Part shown: positions 32,701-45,503 of the stretch, piece after piece
How the letters are laid out: each line of letters opens with the position of its first letter
Numbering within the stretch: the stretch's first letter is position 1
Assembly (NCBI GenBank): GCA_023078555.1
Contig: CM041201.1
Location: 6,765,172 to 6,829,171 of the forward strand
Source: Ulva prolifera
Taxonomy: Eukaryota; Chlorophyta; Ulvophyceae; Ulvales; Ulvaceae
DNA length: 64,000 nt
Direction: 5' to 3'
The notes under the pieces: generated by a model
Databases searched by the model: none
Seen by the model: the letters and a program-made list of their open reading frames with translations, nothing else
What the model was told of the DNA's origin: nothing
Position numbers and translations under genes: made by a program

Positions 32701-35700
32701 CTTGGGGATCATGTGCAAGTCCGAGCTGGAAGTCCTAGATGTCGAAGCAACTGCATACTCAGCACGTGTGTGCACTGGAACACCCATGACTTCTCCTGTT
32801 GCGATGAACCCCTGCCGTGGGCCAGTCGCATGTGACTGCTGCCCATGTGATAGATAACAGCCATTACGAGAGTTTGCTTCTGCCGATCTGACTGTAGACT
32901 TGCTGCCTGGCCCAGCCTGCTGCATGACAGCGGGCTCCGGCACAGCACCATTGTCGGCACCAGATGGACCCTCGCATTCACGGGCGGTGGTGACAGGCCC
33001 TGATTGTGCCACCTGAGCTGCATGACTCAGGTGTGTTGCTTGTTGAGGATGATCACATCGTCGTGCAGGTATGGATGCGGCTTGGTCATGTGCATTCTGC
33101 GATGCGTGTCGTGAGCTGACTTGCCGCACAGATGGCGGAACAGGTCGCCGATTTGCGATAGGAGCATCTGCCATGCCTCGACCACCTGGCCGAGCACAGG
33201 GTGGCGTGTGCTGCGCCACAGCACCATCACTTCTTCGGGAATGCGGCCCAACACGATCGTCCCTGCAGGTCTGAATGCTTGAACCAGCAGCATTCTTCTG
33301 CCTCACTTCATCTGTTTCTGTCAAAGGAGACTGTGAGGATAGATGTCGATGATTTGACGTGCCTATGCGCGGACTTGCCGCATCTCCGCCATCGGCATTC
33401 TCCACACGGCATTCAGATGTCTGAGTGGTGTTCATCAGCTCTTTCTCACGCTTGTCTTGCTCCATGCGCTGCCTCCAGAAGCCGTGTTCTTCTTGCATCA
33501 ACTCCTACACAATAGATAGAGAAGTGTTGTGTGTCATAAAAGTCAGGGCAGGCTGAATTACCTGAGCCAGAATTCGCTGCACATCGTTGACAATGTAACA
33601 GCGTACACATCCTTGGACAGGCCAAAGCAGACACAGAGGCATAACACCTGTTTCCGTTTCTCCAGTAGCTCATCCTCTAGCAGCCGTTGACGCTCCAATG
33701 CCTCCAAACGGATGCGCTGTTGCTCTTCTGCTTTGACTCTTGCAGCTTCAGAAGCTGCCTTTGCAGACGCATCAATGTCAATCTGTTTGGTTGATGCACT
33801 CTTTGGCTTTGGCTTCTTCTTCTTCTTGGTTGTCTTTGCTGGCACAGCCGCTTGTGCAAGCGTCCCCTGCATGTGAGATGCCTGTGGTCACAGAGACAGT
33901 GACGCAGTGAGCAGCAGAAGTTGTAGAGCCAATGTGCGAAACTTACTGTGTCCAGCAGAAGCTCTGCCTCAGCTTGCTTTGCCTGACTGGCTGCATGTTC
34001 TTCCAGCATCCCATCCAAGCGCTGCTGAATAAAAGGCAAGACAAGCAGCATCCCAATTGCTGGGCTTGGATCATCACAAGTAGCAGATATGAGATTCTGG
34101 TGAAGGTGGCAGATTGCCGCGCGCCCATCCCTCATCTTCGCCTTGAGCTCCTTCAGACTGCTTTGAACTTCGCAGTAGAACTTGTGGTCATCTTGATCGT
34201 TGTACAGCTGTCTTCGCAGTGTTTCAAAGAAGTTCTGCCTCTCTGGACCGGGTCCCGTCCCAGCAATTCCCTGCAACACATGTCACCAGTCATTCCACTT
34301 GTGACACAGCAAATGGCAAACAGTAATATCATGATTGCTCATACGAATCAGGTCATTTGGAGCTTACACTAGACCCGGAAATTGCCATGAGCACAGGGTC
34401 TTGACGTGATGTGGAACGCAGCCCATGATCCATCATATCCTGATATTCCTTTAGAGCTCCGAGTGTACGCGCAATAGTGTGCTTCCATTGTGACAGCTGC
34501 TTCATCTCTGTTGTCCTACATCCCAGTATATATGGTCATTGAAGGGTGCGCGTATGCAAGAGGGCGACGGGGCTGAAGAGCAAGGACGCCGTACTGTTTG
34601 GAGTTCTCTTGTTCGCATTCGCCGATCCGATTGGACAGGCCCTGAAGATAAGTGCCCTGTGCACGGACATTGTATTGCGCCTGCATCTGCTCCTCCATAG
34701 CGATATCAGCTGCAGCTTGCCTGTGACGATCAACATCTGACGTGGCACGACAGCTTTCAACACCTTTTTGGGCCTGCTTTGCCTCCTCAAACTTCTTTCG
34801 CATCCGTTCAAAAAGTGGTTCACCTCTTCGCTGTTCTTGGCGCAGCTTCTGAACCTGCACAACACACGAGCACGTGCAGCCAAGAACAATAAACCTAGGG
34901 TACACCTGCGGCAACTTTGACTGGAACACACTGTAGCGATGCCTTGGTCATGTCTGTGTTTGAGAATGTGTAATTTAGCAAGAGTAAGGCTTTGTTCTCG
35001 GTCCAATTGTGCAATCACAGCCGCCGTAGGAAACTCATCTTCCTTGAAGCAAGCCCTCCCACGTTCTTCAAGGCTGTCTGTCTTGTTGTACGCACGCTCT
35101 AGCATAGCAGGGTATGCCTTCACAAGTTCCTCCACTTTTGCGCGATGTTTCAGGATGCATCGCAGCAGCTCCATCCCAGACTCATATGATGATGAAAGCT
35201 TCTCCTGTCTGCTTAGGGCCTGCACTCGAACAAGATGTCATGACTGACTACCTTTGCATCCCTGTCACTGCAAATATGAGAGGTGCACATGTGAACATAC
35301 CGCGCGGAGTAGACTGTATACAGACTGACCGTCAGGCGAATGTCCCTGATACAGTGCACGCTTTGCACCATCACGAGCTTTCTCACGTTCGGACACGACA
35401 TTCCCGTAAATCCACTGCAGCAGCAGATCACAAGCAGAATTCTCTGATGAGTTTTCCTCTGTGTCTGTTTGGCAGGCCTGTTGCTTCAAGAACTCTTTCC
35501 ACTCTGTCGAGACACATATATACTCCTGGTCCTTTGATAGCACAAACATGTCTGCTGCATCAGGTGGCCATGAACCCCTGCAATCTTGACTTTGACCCGG
35601 GGGCCTCTTCAAAGCGGTGGCAAAGGATTCGACTTTCTCATGAATCCAATGGAATACTGTACGAACATGTTCTGGCGAAAGGCTATTGAGCTCATCGAAG

Positions 35701-37280
35701 TGCACTTCCGCAGCAGTGACAGGGCGCGCAGGCATCTGCACAGAGCACATTGCATGTGTAATCCAGACAGATGGCAAAAGTTTCTAAAACAAACATGCTT
35801 CGGCGCATCCACAAGCAAATTCAAGCAGACATACCTGATACCGAGTTTGACGCACAGAGTCAGGAAGGGTGGTGTTCAGGAACTGATTTATGGGAAAGGC
35901 CACAAGTTGATACAGGAATTCGTCTTCCTCTGATAACGACCCAGCCATTTTGATGATCATGTCGATATGTCTGTCCTTTGTTTGCAACACTATTTCATCA
36001 GTGGTCAACCTTGCTCGACGCATCTTGCGCACATTTGTCGCCTTGACCGCACCATCGTTCATTTTCTCGGCATGATCTTTCATGTCCTTCTGAACTTCAT
36101 CAAGTAAAGAACGCATTCTCAGTCGGAGTGCTTCCTGCTCCTCGGCCTCAACATCACTCAAGCATTCGGCTGGTAACAGCTGCTGAAACGAGGGTGACAA
36201 CACATTGTCATGCAAGAACTTCGTCAGAGATTCGGCACATGGGAAGACCTCGTTTCCATGTGGCCATATCCAGACACGCCAAGTGGACATTTCCTGCTTC
36301 CGTTCAAGTGCAGACACGAGTATCTCGGACATGGAGCCATTGCCCATCCCGCCTTCTACATCTGGACCACAAACAGCGCTATCACGTATGGTTATATCTT
36401 GTATTTCGGTATGTTGGTGATGCAGTGTGGGTAAACCTTACCTGCTAGTGCATTACTTGCAGCTTGATGAATGAGGCCCTGAATGGGGACATTGAGCAGG
36501 CTGGCCCTGTCGTCATCGCTGAGCCCATGCCAAATATACCTCACACGTTCAATTTTGCAGTCTGCGTCTTCTTGGGTAGACGGAGTTTCAACAGCCTTGT
36601 CATGCGCAACGGCAACGGACTTCGACTCGCACTTCGCCTGCGCATGATACAGCCCATATCAAACGGTGGAGGACCGCCACTTCGTACAGCAGTTTCTCGA
36701 ATGTAACTTTACACGTAATATGTTCTGAGCCCTCTCGGATGTCAGGAGCACGCTGTCACACGTTCCGACCGCCTATGTTCGACACCCAGTCAACGCAGAG
36801 ACAAAGTAGCCCAGTGCAAGATATACTGATTCTTTCGTATATGCAAGTCTAAGCATAATTGTATGATGATACAAGGATGAAGCTTGAATCCAGCACGTCG
36901 CACGGGCGTAGCATCAGCTCACTATGTCACGCAGCTGAGCGCTGCTGAGGGAGCCGGCATCAAGCACCACACAGACTGGATTGATATCAGGCAGAAACAT
37001 GTACGCGAGGGATGCTTAGTCCGATGTAAGGCCTTGAGGCTGAGCAGACACGCTATGTAGCACGACTTAATCTAGCTCGCTCGAACACAGGACACCAATC
37101 GCCTTTGCACACGCCACGATAAGTACATAAGTCATCACGGCATCAATATATGAACCCACGGGAATATTTAGCAAGTCGTACCAACTGGCTCCGTGGAGTA
37201 TCGCTTGCGACGGCCTTGTCAGGCTGCCTTCCCTTCTTCTTCGGCTTCGCCACTGACTTTGCCTTCCTGGCTTTCGCCAT
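29800..37280 (-). CDS. USP53/54-like (DUF629) ubiquitin hydrolase-related protein
   Basis: Fourteen minus-strand exons keep phase and give about 2,016 residues: 37160-37280, 36923-37014, 36442-36637, 35835-36361, 35301-35735, 34932-35219, 34595-34854, 34368-34515, 33947-34270, 33648-33866, a 15-base microexon 33562-33576, 32658-33504, 30072-32478 and 29800-29971. The order matches plant UBP-related proteins: Lys-rich start (MAKARKAKSVAKPKKKG), VRYIWHGLSDDDR...VPI, the DUF629 landmark TWRVWIWPHGNEVF, long coiled coils, a Gln/Pro/His-rich linker, then a C-terminal USP domain. The Cys box reads GLRNRFGQNHCFLNV, and the His box YQHLHYIAFV then LNDSRI, so Cys, His and Asp are all present, although family members are often called inactive. 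It probably acts in the cytosol or nucleus. The first two exons are the least certain, and the microexon could be skipped without shifting frame. Confidence 0.85.
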
Positions 37281-39407
37281 CAAAACTCAGGAATCTAGTC
37301 GGCTGAGGAGAGAACAAGCTTACATCACTAATGGAACCTGCGTAGCCCACGCTGTCTTCAGGAGAAGAACGTGGTGCTAAACAGCAGCATCGGCAGATCA
37401 GGCCAGAATTCGTTATAGCATCTGCTGTTGTTGAGCACATATACACATATGCCTTGGCTCTGTGTTCGTACTCTGTACAGCTGCAACAAGCGCGTTTTGC
37501 ATGCATTGCCTGGCACAGGCACTGTACAAACACAACGTCGGACGGAAGCAAGAGGTCCGGTCATTTTGCAAATGGTTTCAACCCAACATATCTGAATGGA
37601 GCACACTATGATCTGGCAGCCCGCATTTCGGCGCTTTTATGGATCTCAAAGCACCTCCGGCAGCCTGCTGTCCTTCTCTAGCGCGACCACCACGTAACGC
37701 ACGCGTCTTGAAAGTCAGTGTGATCATAAATGTGGAACGCAACGGCAAATTTCGCTGTACCTGTGATCACACCATTGAGTAGGCTAGTCGCCGGAGCCGA
37801 AGAAACGTCTCGAGTTATTTTCCCGCGATCACTCGGCGTTATGCGTTACGTAGCGCCGTCCATGGCAGCAAAACTAGCATCCCGCGTAGCAGTTACCGGT
37901 ATGAGCACTTGCCACAGGATTGTAAGCACTTCGGCATACTGTACATTTCGTGTGTTTCTGCTGCCGTGGTGCATGTGTAAGAGGTATTGATGTACTCCGT
38001 GTGTCGCCAATGTTCGTTGCCCGGCCAGGCGTAGGGAGGGTTTCGCTTGCTTTGTATGCTGCAATCTATCTGGTCATGTGGCACATAGGTCACCCAGAGT
38101 GATATGGCAAAATAGATCACAGCACCCCACTGTATAATGTTGCAATACAGGTGCAACGAAAAATGGGACAATGCGTAGCCATGTGTACACAGCAGCCATC
38201 GTGTCCTGGCATCTTTCAAATTATCCAAACTTATGATCGTGAGTTACTGTTTGAATCCGCTGTACAGGAAGCGCTTGTGCCGTGGTTTCTTTGCTGCCAC
38301 CTTCACCTGCAATGCCGGAGTGCAAAGCCGTAATCATATGGGGCAAGAGCAGTATGGCAGTTGTTTCGATGTATGCAGCCATTGCAGATAGTGCTGCTAC
38401 CAAGTGGACTGCCCACCGCAACGATTTCCAGATCGCTGCGCTGCGGAGTACACACTATGCAGGCTTCTAGGCACTATCTCGACATAATGATATGACACCA
38501 TCCTTGCAGAACCCTGTGTGCCATGACACGAGTTGTCTGTGCTCCATCGTCCCCGCTCTCACTCCTCCTCATGAACATTTTTCCAGTCCTGACTGTGACT
38601 AGGTACACGATTTACGTGTGGGTTCCCGCGGGATGCACACTTGTCCGAGCACCATACGTAGGCAATGCCCAACCGGAAGCAGCTGTCAGTCTCGAATCTT
38701 CTGATGCATCGACTGTTGGCCGTATTGCAGTGCGCAGCGTGGCCATCGTCTGTCCGCGGCAACAGCCGCTACGGGATGTTCAAAGACCATGTCATGCTGT
38801 AAGACAGTGAGTGACCTCAATGTCGGAACCTGATGTGGTGAGTGTGTGAAAGAGCATGTTGCAACTTCTTGAGTTGGTGCCACCCAGCATGTCCGGTTGC
38901 ATGGCCTTTGCACCCTCCACACTTGTCTCTGCTGCTGAGGACACCAGTTTACGCATCCCGATCCACCTCACACATACGATTTGTCAGGGCAGAGGATCCG
39001 GGGGACAGGTGACGCTTTGCGAGGACACCCAAAGCATCGAAATTCAATGCCCGATTCGTGCCCTGTCGCGTCGATCCATCCAAATGTACAGGCTGTGCGT
39101 TGCAAGGACAGATTGGCGAGCCAGGTAGCACCACAGGCATGCACGGGCTGTCTGGATATTCCGCAGCCCCGGCATGTCGAACAGACCGTGGCAAGGTGAC
39201 GTTGCAGACACGAATGCTATCGCAGCATTCATGGAAACTACATACACGGGTCGACGCAGATGGGTACGTTGAAACCGCTGTTCTTGTATCAGCAGTTGCT
39301 GGTCTGTGTTTGTTCAGACTGATCACCCAAGGTGTCCCATCGGCTCAGTTGGATCAGAGAGCCTGACCAGTGCAAGTTCAGCAATTCTGCTTGCGCAGTC
39401 GTACAAT
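37281..39407. other. Divergent intergenic region
   Basis: Separates two divergently transcribed genes. It includes one copy of the dispersed motif (39100-39132). Short frames on both strands look non-coding. No promoter element is named with confidence. Confidence 0.5.
39100..39132 (+). repeat. Diverged dispersed motif copy
   Basis: GTTGCAAGGACAGATTGGC, then CCAGGTAGCACCACA. Same two half-motifs and orientation as the copies at 13.5-13.9 and 19.7 kb, but no C/A-rich tract follows. Confidence 0.45.
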
Positions 39408-40797
39408 ATGACGCTATCATGTATCAGCCATTTGTATGTTAGATCCCGTCTTGCAGCAAACAGGCGAAGGCTTCGACCACGAACGCAGTGCACCAGTGCC
39501 ACAAACGCAGCGAGTCAGCTTCGCGCCAAAAGCACCACACGAAATGCTACCTTCACCCATTATGGCTGCAACGCTTGGACATTTGAGGTATGATGATCTG
39601 TGATGCTTGAGGCCATGTAGCCTGAAATTGATTCTGTAGCCAAAGTCAGCTGCACCTTCACTCACGCAGTACCAATACTCCTGCGGGGATGCTGCAGTCC
39701 ATGCATCCGTGGCCCGTAGCCGGTGGAAAAGAGCTTAAGCAGCTGCCAGGGTAGCTGGTCGATGTTCAGGAGAACGCTGCGCCTGGAAAGAGGTGGGTGG
39801 TGGGTGTGCGGCATGCAGGGAGAGGTCATTGCGTATCCGTGCGTAGCCTTTGAATGGTGCATACTGGTCGTTTCAGGCTTCACCTCGTTGAAATTTGAGA
39901 ACCTGCATGTCCTTTGCAGTTTGAAGATTCAGGTGTGAAGTTTCTGGTTGATCCATGGCTGGTGGACACACTGGCATTTGCAGATCAAAAGTGGCTCCTC
40001 GAAGGCTCCAAGGCGAACCCTGCCAGCCTCAATGATGTTTTGGAGGGCGTTCAGTTCATTTTACTCAGCCAGTACCTCGATGACCATGCACATAAGCCCA
40101 CCTTGAAAGTTTTGCCAAAAGACCTCACGGTCATCGCACAGCCGGAGGCCGCAAAGCTGGCTCAGGATATGGGCTACCAGAACGTCATTACAATTGATCA
40201 CGGTGACGAGGTGTGACCTGAACCTGCCGATTCTTGCTTTGCACGCTGGCACATACCTTCGTCTACTATGTGCCACATGATGCAATTGCAAGGCGGCTTA
40301 TGAACAGATCTCAGAATGACGCAGTGGTGCAGGTTAAAATGGCGAATGGTAAGGTATTGGTGAAAGCCACTCCAGGAGCCCTGGTCGGTCCACCATGGAG
40401 CAAGCGCCAAAATGCTCTCGTAATCAAGGAAAACACTGCCAACTCGCAGCTGGCGGTATTCTACGAGCCACATGCCAGTCATGACCAAACAGCACTGGCC
40501 GCCATTGGCAAAGTTGACATTGCCATTATCCCTACACGCTCAGCGTACGCCCTAGGGTACCCTGTCGTCGAAGGTCAAGAGAATGCAGCGAATATTCTGA
40601 GCACATTGCGACCCGACATCGTGGTACCTTTCAGAAATAATGAAAATTCGTACTCTGGGATTGCCTCTGCTTTAATCTCCGCGGCTGGGTCCGATGATGT
40701 GATCTCTGTGTCCGAACAGCTGCAGCGTTTGTCCCTGGGGAGCATCTCAGTTGTTGGGGCCGATGAGATTGGCAAGCCTGTGCAGCTCTCACTGTAA
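39408..40797 (+). CDS. Metallo-beta-lactamase-fold hydrolase, probably plastid-targeted
   Basis: Three exons (39408-39587, 39920-40210, 40333-40797) join in phase 0 to about 311 residues. The fold is recognised from TFTHYGCNAWTFE joined to FEDSGVKFLVDPWLV (first strands), the metal-site region LLSQYLDDHAHKPTL, VITIDHGDE, and KVDIAIIPT with RPDIVVPFRNN toward the C terminus. Plant and algal relatives carry the same S-x-x-LDDHxH variant instead of HxHxDH; their substrates are not established. The first 45 residues (MTLSCISHLYVRSRLAANRRR...) are rich in Ser, Arg and Ala and without acidic residues, consistent with a chloroplast transit peptide. The start is the ATG opening this segment. It converges with release factor 2. 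Confidence 0.85.
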
Positions 40798-41678
40798 CAT
40801 ACAGTCATTGGATTGTCAGGGATTCATCCACTTCATGAGCACCCTTCTCGAATACATCATAGCTGTATGCTTCGCTACCCACCTCTATGATCAATGGCAG
40901 GAATGTCTGGTGTGTCTGTTGATTAAACTGGGTCTTCATCACAAGGTTGCGGGGGAAGCAGTTCAATTTCATGCATGCTACCGTTTAAACCCGCAATCAT
41001 ATCAGCATGAGGACACTCCCCTTTCCTACACCACTCTTCAAGTATGTCATGGGACATCGCCTGAGGCCAATGATTCAGCTACCGAGGTATGAGTGGAGGT
41101 TTGTAATGTGTGTGATGGTGGGGTCATGTTGGCAATGTGCGGACGCAGGTTGTCCCAGCAGAAGGTTTGTGTTTAGCATTGTGTTCCAGCCGCTCATATG
41201 CACACCTTCGTGGAAGAGCAGTCTGCATATCTCGCTAGTGCACTGTTCGAGGGCATCCTGACATGCCACCATCACGCCCTGCCACTGAAGCATATGCACA
41301 CACTGAGCTGCGCACCACATACATTCTGTGCCATCGGTCGATGCCACAATCAGCACATACTGCAGCCACATGGTACAGCAGTGCAACGTAGCCATGTTCA
41401 CGTGCATATTTTACAGTTGTCCATCGCATTTTACACGTGATGCAGCATCCAGAAGCCGCATTGCCTGCAGAATCTGAAGCCGATTTGGCGAATGAGAACA
41501 AGTTAGGCTAATGAATGCAAGTCTTTTTTGCATCTCGTGATCAGCAATCGCTTCTTCAATCGTGGCAGGCTGTATATTTGCGGCTACATGTTCGCCACAG
41601 CCTTCGGCCATGCATGGTGTAGGGGCAAGCATGAAGCCATGTGGACATGTATGACCATACCGGATGACAGCTAATCAG
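40798..41678. other. Convergent intergenic region
   Basis: 3' flanks of the metallo-beta-lactamase-fold gene (plus) and release factor 2 (minus). No domain, repeat or RNA gene recognised. Confidence 0.5.
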
Positions 41679-43873
41679 TCATGCACTGTCCCTGGCAAAG
41701 CTGTCGGCTTTCCAGCGCAGGTAAAGCTCTGACAGCTCGTCCAGATAGTCGCCATCCAGGAAGCCCACCGTGTCGCTGGTTTCCCAGGAGATCCTCACAT
41801 CTTTCACCATCTGGTATGGATGAAGCACGTAGTTCCGGATCTGGTGTCCCCATGCAGCCTTGACATATTCCCCCTTGATGTCAGACAGCTGCTGTGCACG
41901 CTGCTCCTCAGCAACAACGGTGAGCTTGCCTGCAAGGGTGTTCATTGCCTGAACCTTGTTTTGCAGCTGCGTTCTGTGCACAGTGCACTTGACGGTGATC
42001 CCTGTAGGAATGTGGCGAATGCGGACGCCAGTTTCCACTTTGTTCACGTTCTGACCGCCCGCCCCTCCCGACCGCATCGTCGAGACCTCTAAATCTGCAC
42101 TTGGAACCTCAACATCTGGAGCCTGCAGGTGGAAAACTATATCAGTTTCTACAGCTCCCATGACTGAACCATCGCTCTGCAGGCCGTATGCTTCCTTTAT
42201 GCTTGCACAGCCTAACATGGCTGAGATCCAGAACAAGGATCTGTGGGCGAGTCGTGGCCGGTCAACATGTACAACATCAATAGAGTCAACAGATAGTGTG
42301 ACCACAGGCGGAAAAGTGATTGTTGGGGAATTACACTGTCAAACATTCCTGTACACGGCGGTTGTGAACAATGCCTCACCTTCTCACAGAGACCGCCGGC
42401 AGCGAATGGTGTCGAGGCACAGTAGACCGCACCTTCTCCAAGATGGGCATCACGTCCACAGCTGCGAAGCTCGTCTGCCGCAGGGCCTTGGCGTTGAAGG
42501 GCGACTGCCGCACGAGCCGGTGCGAGCCGCGCTCGCAACACAGTAGGCCGTATGCAAAGCGCCCGCGCACCTCCAGATCCACAGACTTTAAGCCTGCCCC
42601 GTCCATGACCACTCGGTCCACCAACTTCACGTCAAACCCACGGTCTTCAAACCAGCGAAGGTACATGCGCTCTAGCATCTGTGTCCAATCTGCGGCGTCC
42701 TCGCCCCCAACCCCCGCGTATATAGAAAGCAGCGCTGGGCCGGCGTCGTACGGGCCGTTCAGCAGCCGCTCCACCTCCCAGGCCCCGAGGAGCTTCTCTA
42801 GATTCGCCATGGAGTCGCGGGCTTCCTCGATGAAGTCCTCTGCTGCATCGTCCTGCATGCTGCTCACACCCAGTGCAGCACAGGCACGCAGGTCGCAATC
42901 GGAGGCCTTGTCTCAGACACCGCCATGTGTGTGCAGTGGTGCTGGTGCGGTAGCGCTGTGCCACCCTGTGAGGAATTACCGTGGCCCTGAACTGAGATAA
43001 CAGCCCGTAGAAGTGCGTGCAGCACCGCTTACATGCAGGAAACAGCACTGAATTGCTAAGGTCCTAGCATGCAGGAGAGTAGTCGCATGTACTCATGCAT
43101 GACGCCAGATGACACACCTGAACCCATGCAATTAGGATGAAGCTCTGTTCACGCCAGCATACAAAATAAAAATAAAAAAATAAAATAGAAAACTAGGGCC
43201 AGAGCTACATGGACTGGTGAACGCAAATTTGAGGCATGTAAGCCAAGGGACACGAGCTGACCTCTTCCCGAGCCAGATCTAGTGCGGCCTGGATGTCATC
43301 AGCCATGCCGTGCCATTGCACCAGGCGGGCTACATCCTCCTTGCATTTAGAAATGTGCTCCATGGTCTTCTGCGCATCGGCCTGAGAGTCCCAGAAGCCA
43401 GGCTGCAGGGTCTTTTGCTCCAATCCTTTTACCTGTGACTCCAGTCTGGCAGGCTCCAGGACCTGCTCTGCCTTGTTTATGCGAAGTTGCATCTCGGCAG
43501 CCTACACTGAAATTGCAGCATGCCTTACCGCTTTGATGGGGTCCTCACATTAACACAGTAGCAGCATGTAGCTTTGGGCACCGACCTGTTTCGCCAACGC
43601 TGGAAGGCTGTCATCATCATCCGATCTGAGGCGACCTGCACTGTTTGTTGCAGACAAGCTATGTGCTGTGAGTGTGCGCAACCCTGAGGTGAAGCCATGT
43701 TTCCCAGCTGGACGCCCCGCCCCCGCCTGCATACCCCAGCTGCATGGGCGTGCAAGGATCTGTGAACGGTAGAGGCGCCTGATCAAGGCGCTGTTGCAGA
43801 TCCGGTACAATTGATCCCAATGGTGCACGGTGCGGGTACCCATAGAGCACGCGATGAGATTATCTGATTCCAA
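41679..43873 (-). CDS. prfB: Organellar peptide chain release factor 2
   Basis: Four minus-strand exons (43586-43873, 43262-43501, 42433-42852, 41679-42122) join in phase 0 to about 463 residues (453 if the second ATG at 43843 is used). It terminates translation at UGA and UAA in an organelle. The type-2 stop-reading tripeptide SPF is seen in [19 protein letters not shown], and the hydrolysis motif GGQ in [19 protein letters not shown]. Further landmarks are [34 protein letters not shown] and [18 protein letters not shown]. The roughly 90-residue N-terminal extension, Arg/Ser/Ala-rich, fits a plastid or mitochondrial transit peptide; the plastid homologue in plants is HCF109. No autoregulatory frameshift site is expected or seen. 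The neighbouring gene on the plus strand starts about 0.8 kb away, divergently. Confidence 0.95.
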
Positions 43874-44670
43874 AAGAGCAATGGCAGCAATGCCACTTCA
43901 TAATTGTTTGTGCTATATCCCGTCCTGGGTGGCATTCAAATTGCCCGTCGGAATCACGTGTTCCTGAGCGATTGTACTCATTGTGCAGGCACCAATGTAG
44001 CAACAGCTGACTTCGCCAATGCGATGATTCGTGGCCCTTCTTGGGCTGGGTGCTCACGCCGCATGGTCCTCCGCTGAGCTCGTTCTTCACACAGTTGAAG
44101 TAGCTTGCGTGGCCTGGTGCCGTCCATGCATGGTCGGGATCTATTATTGATTCGTGGAGACGTGGGGTCCCATGGCAGCAACTATGCACATACATGGCAA
44201 CCTTTATCCTCCTTGAAAAGCTGTCAGACTCTTCCCAGATTTGCTGGTCAGTTGCAGCACGCCGTTCGCTGGAAGCTACGCTTCGATCTACTCGTCGCTG
44301 TGTTGGCGTACGAAGGTCGCCTGGGTCCAGTTTAATATTTTCAGATCTTTATATATTTCATATAAGCGAAACACGATTGTGCTGCAATGCCTCCAGCCCG
44401 GGATGTGCAAGCGGGGTTGCATAGCCGATGCACCAACTTCTCTCGGACACCCCAGCCTTGTCAGCAAAAGCACATATGCCGAAGCCGTGCGGGTATGCTC
44501 ATAAACACTCTGTTCAATTTGACCATGTCCTGGGGACCAGACCTGTCAGGCCACAATGCGCCCTACCCTCGTTGATCAGCGAGCACGTATGGTAGTTACG
44601 AGGGGAATTTCGCGGAATATGACCGTTGCGCTGTCTCCGCCGCTTTCGCGAATGGCACAGAGCTTAAACG
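43874..44670. other. Divergent intergenic region
   Basis: Between the 5' ends of release factor 2 (minus) and the small plus-strand gene. No defined element or coding stretch recognised. Confidence 0.45.
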
Positions 44671-45503
44671 ATGAACTTCTGTTTCTTACTGGGTCTGTAG
44701 CAAATGTGTACGCCTTGTCATGATCGCTGTGATCTCGAGATGCAGGTACAGAACAGTCGCAAGAAGGCAGGCCCCTCGTCCAGTATCAGCCCCGTGCAAG
44801 GAAGGTTGCGCCAGCACCCTCAGAAGTTCCAGTTATCCACTCCTCATCTTATCTGTTAAAAGACAAAGAGGACACATTTAAGGCCAGCAGGAGGAAGCCC
44901 GCAGATACTTCACAAATCAGGGACGATCTAGACGGCACTTCTAATGCGGTGGACTGGGCTTTGAGGCGTGCTGATGCTTATTTTGATAAGGTGGAAGCTG
45001 ATGCATCAGAGCATTCGGCTGCAAGGATGATTGTGCAGAATCCTGCAACTCGTGCAACAATGAAGACCATGCAGGTTCGTATCTGCAGCACGATTTCAGA
45101 CAGTGAAATCGTCGAATCCTTAACATTCCATGTCCTCGCGCGCTTTTAGACTTATCTTTTTTTAATATGCCAGCCTTGACTTGTCGTTCCAGTTCTGCGC
45201 GCAGTGTTAACACTCTTGGTAGCTTGATATCATGTACGTACACATCTGAGCGTTGCAACAGTACAGCCATCATCAGTGGTATTTTTTGGTCACCACTGTG
45301 TACGATGCTGTCGATAAATCCGTGTTGCATCGCAGGGCGTGACTACACTAGGAGCAGCGACAGCACCACAACTAGCCAAGGCTGCACTGCCAATTGGAAA
45401 GAAGCTGCTATCAATCTCAGCTGATGTGGTTGTGGCAGGGGTGAGTGCCTTAAATGATGCTGCAAAGAAGAACAAGAACCAGAATAACCAAAGGGATAAA
45501 TGA
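44671..45503 (+). CDS. Small unrecognised protein, three exons
   Basis: A tentative first exon 44671-44692 (MNFCFLL) joins an exon from about 44751 that ends after MKTMQ at about 45074, and then 45335-45503, all in phase. The second exon begins GTEQSQEGRPLVQYQPRARKV (split over intron 1) and includes AVDWALRRADAYFDKVEADA, an amphipathic helix. The last exon encodes a hydrophobic, Ala-rich stretch (LGAATAPQLAKAALP, then SISADVVVAGVSALND) and a Lys/Asn-rich tail ending NQRDK. Total length is about 175 residues. I do not recognise a family; the amphipathic and hydrophobic helices might suggest a membrane- or lipid-associated protein, but that is weak inference. The start codon is the least certain part. 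Confidence 0.5.
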
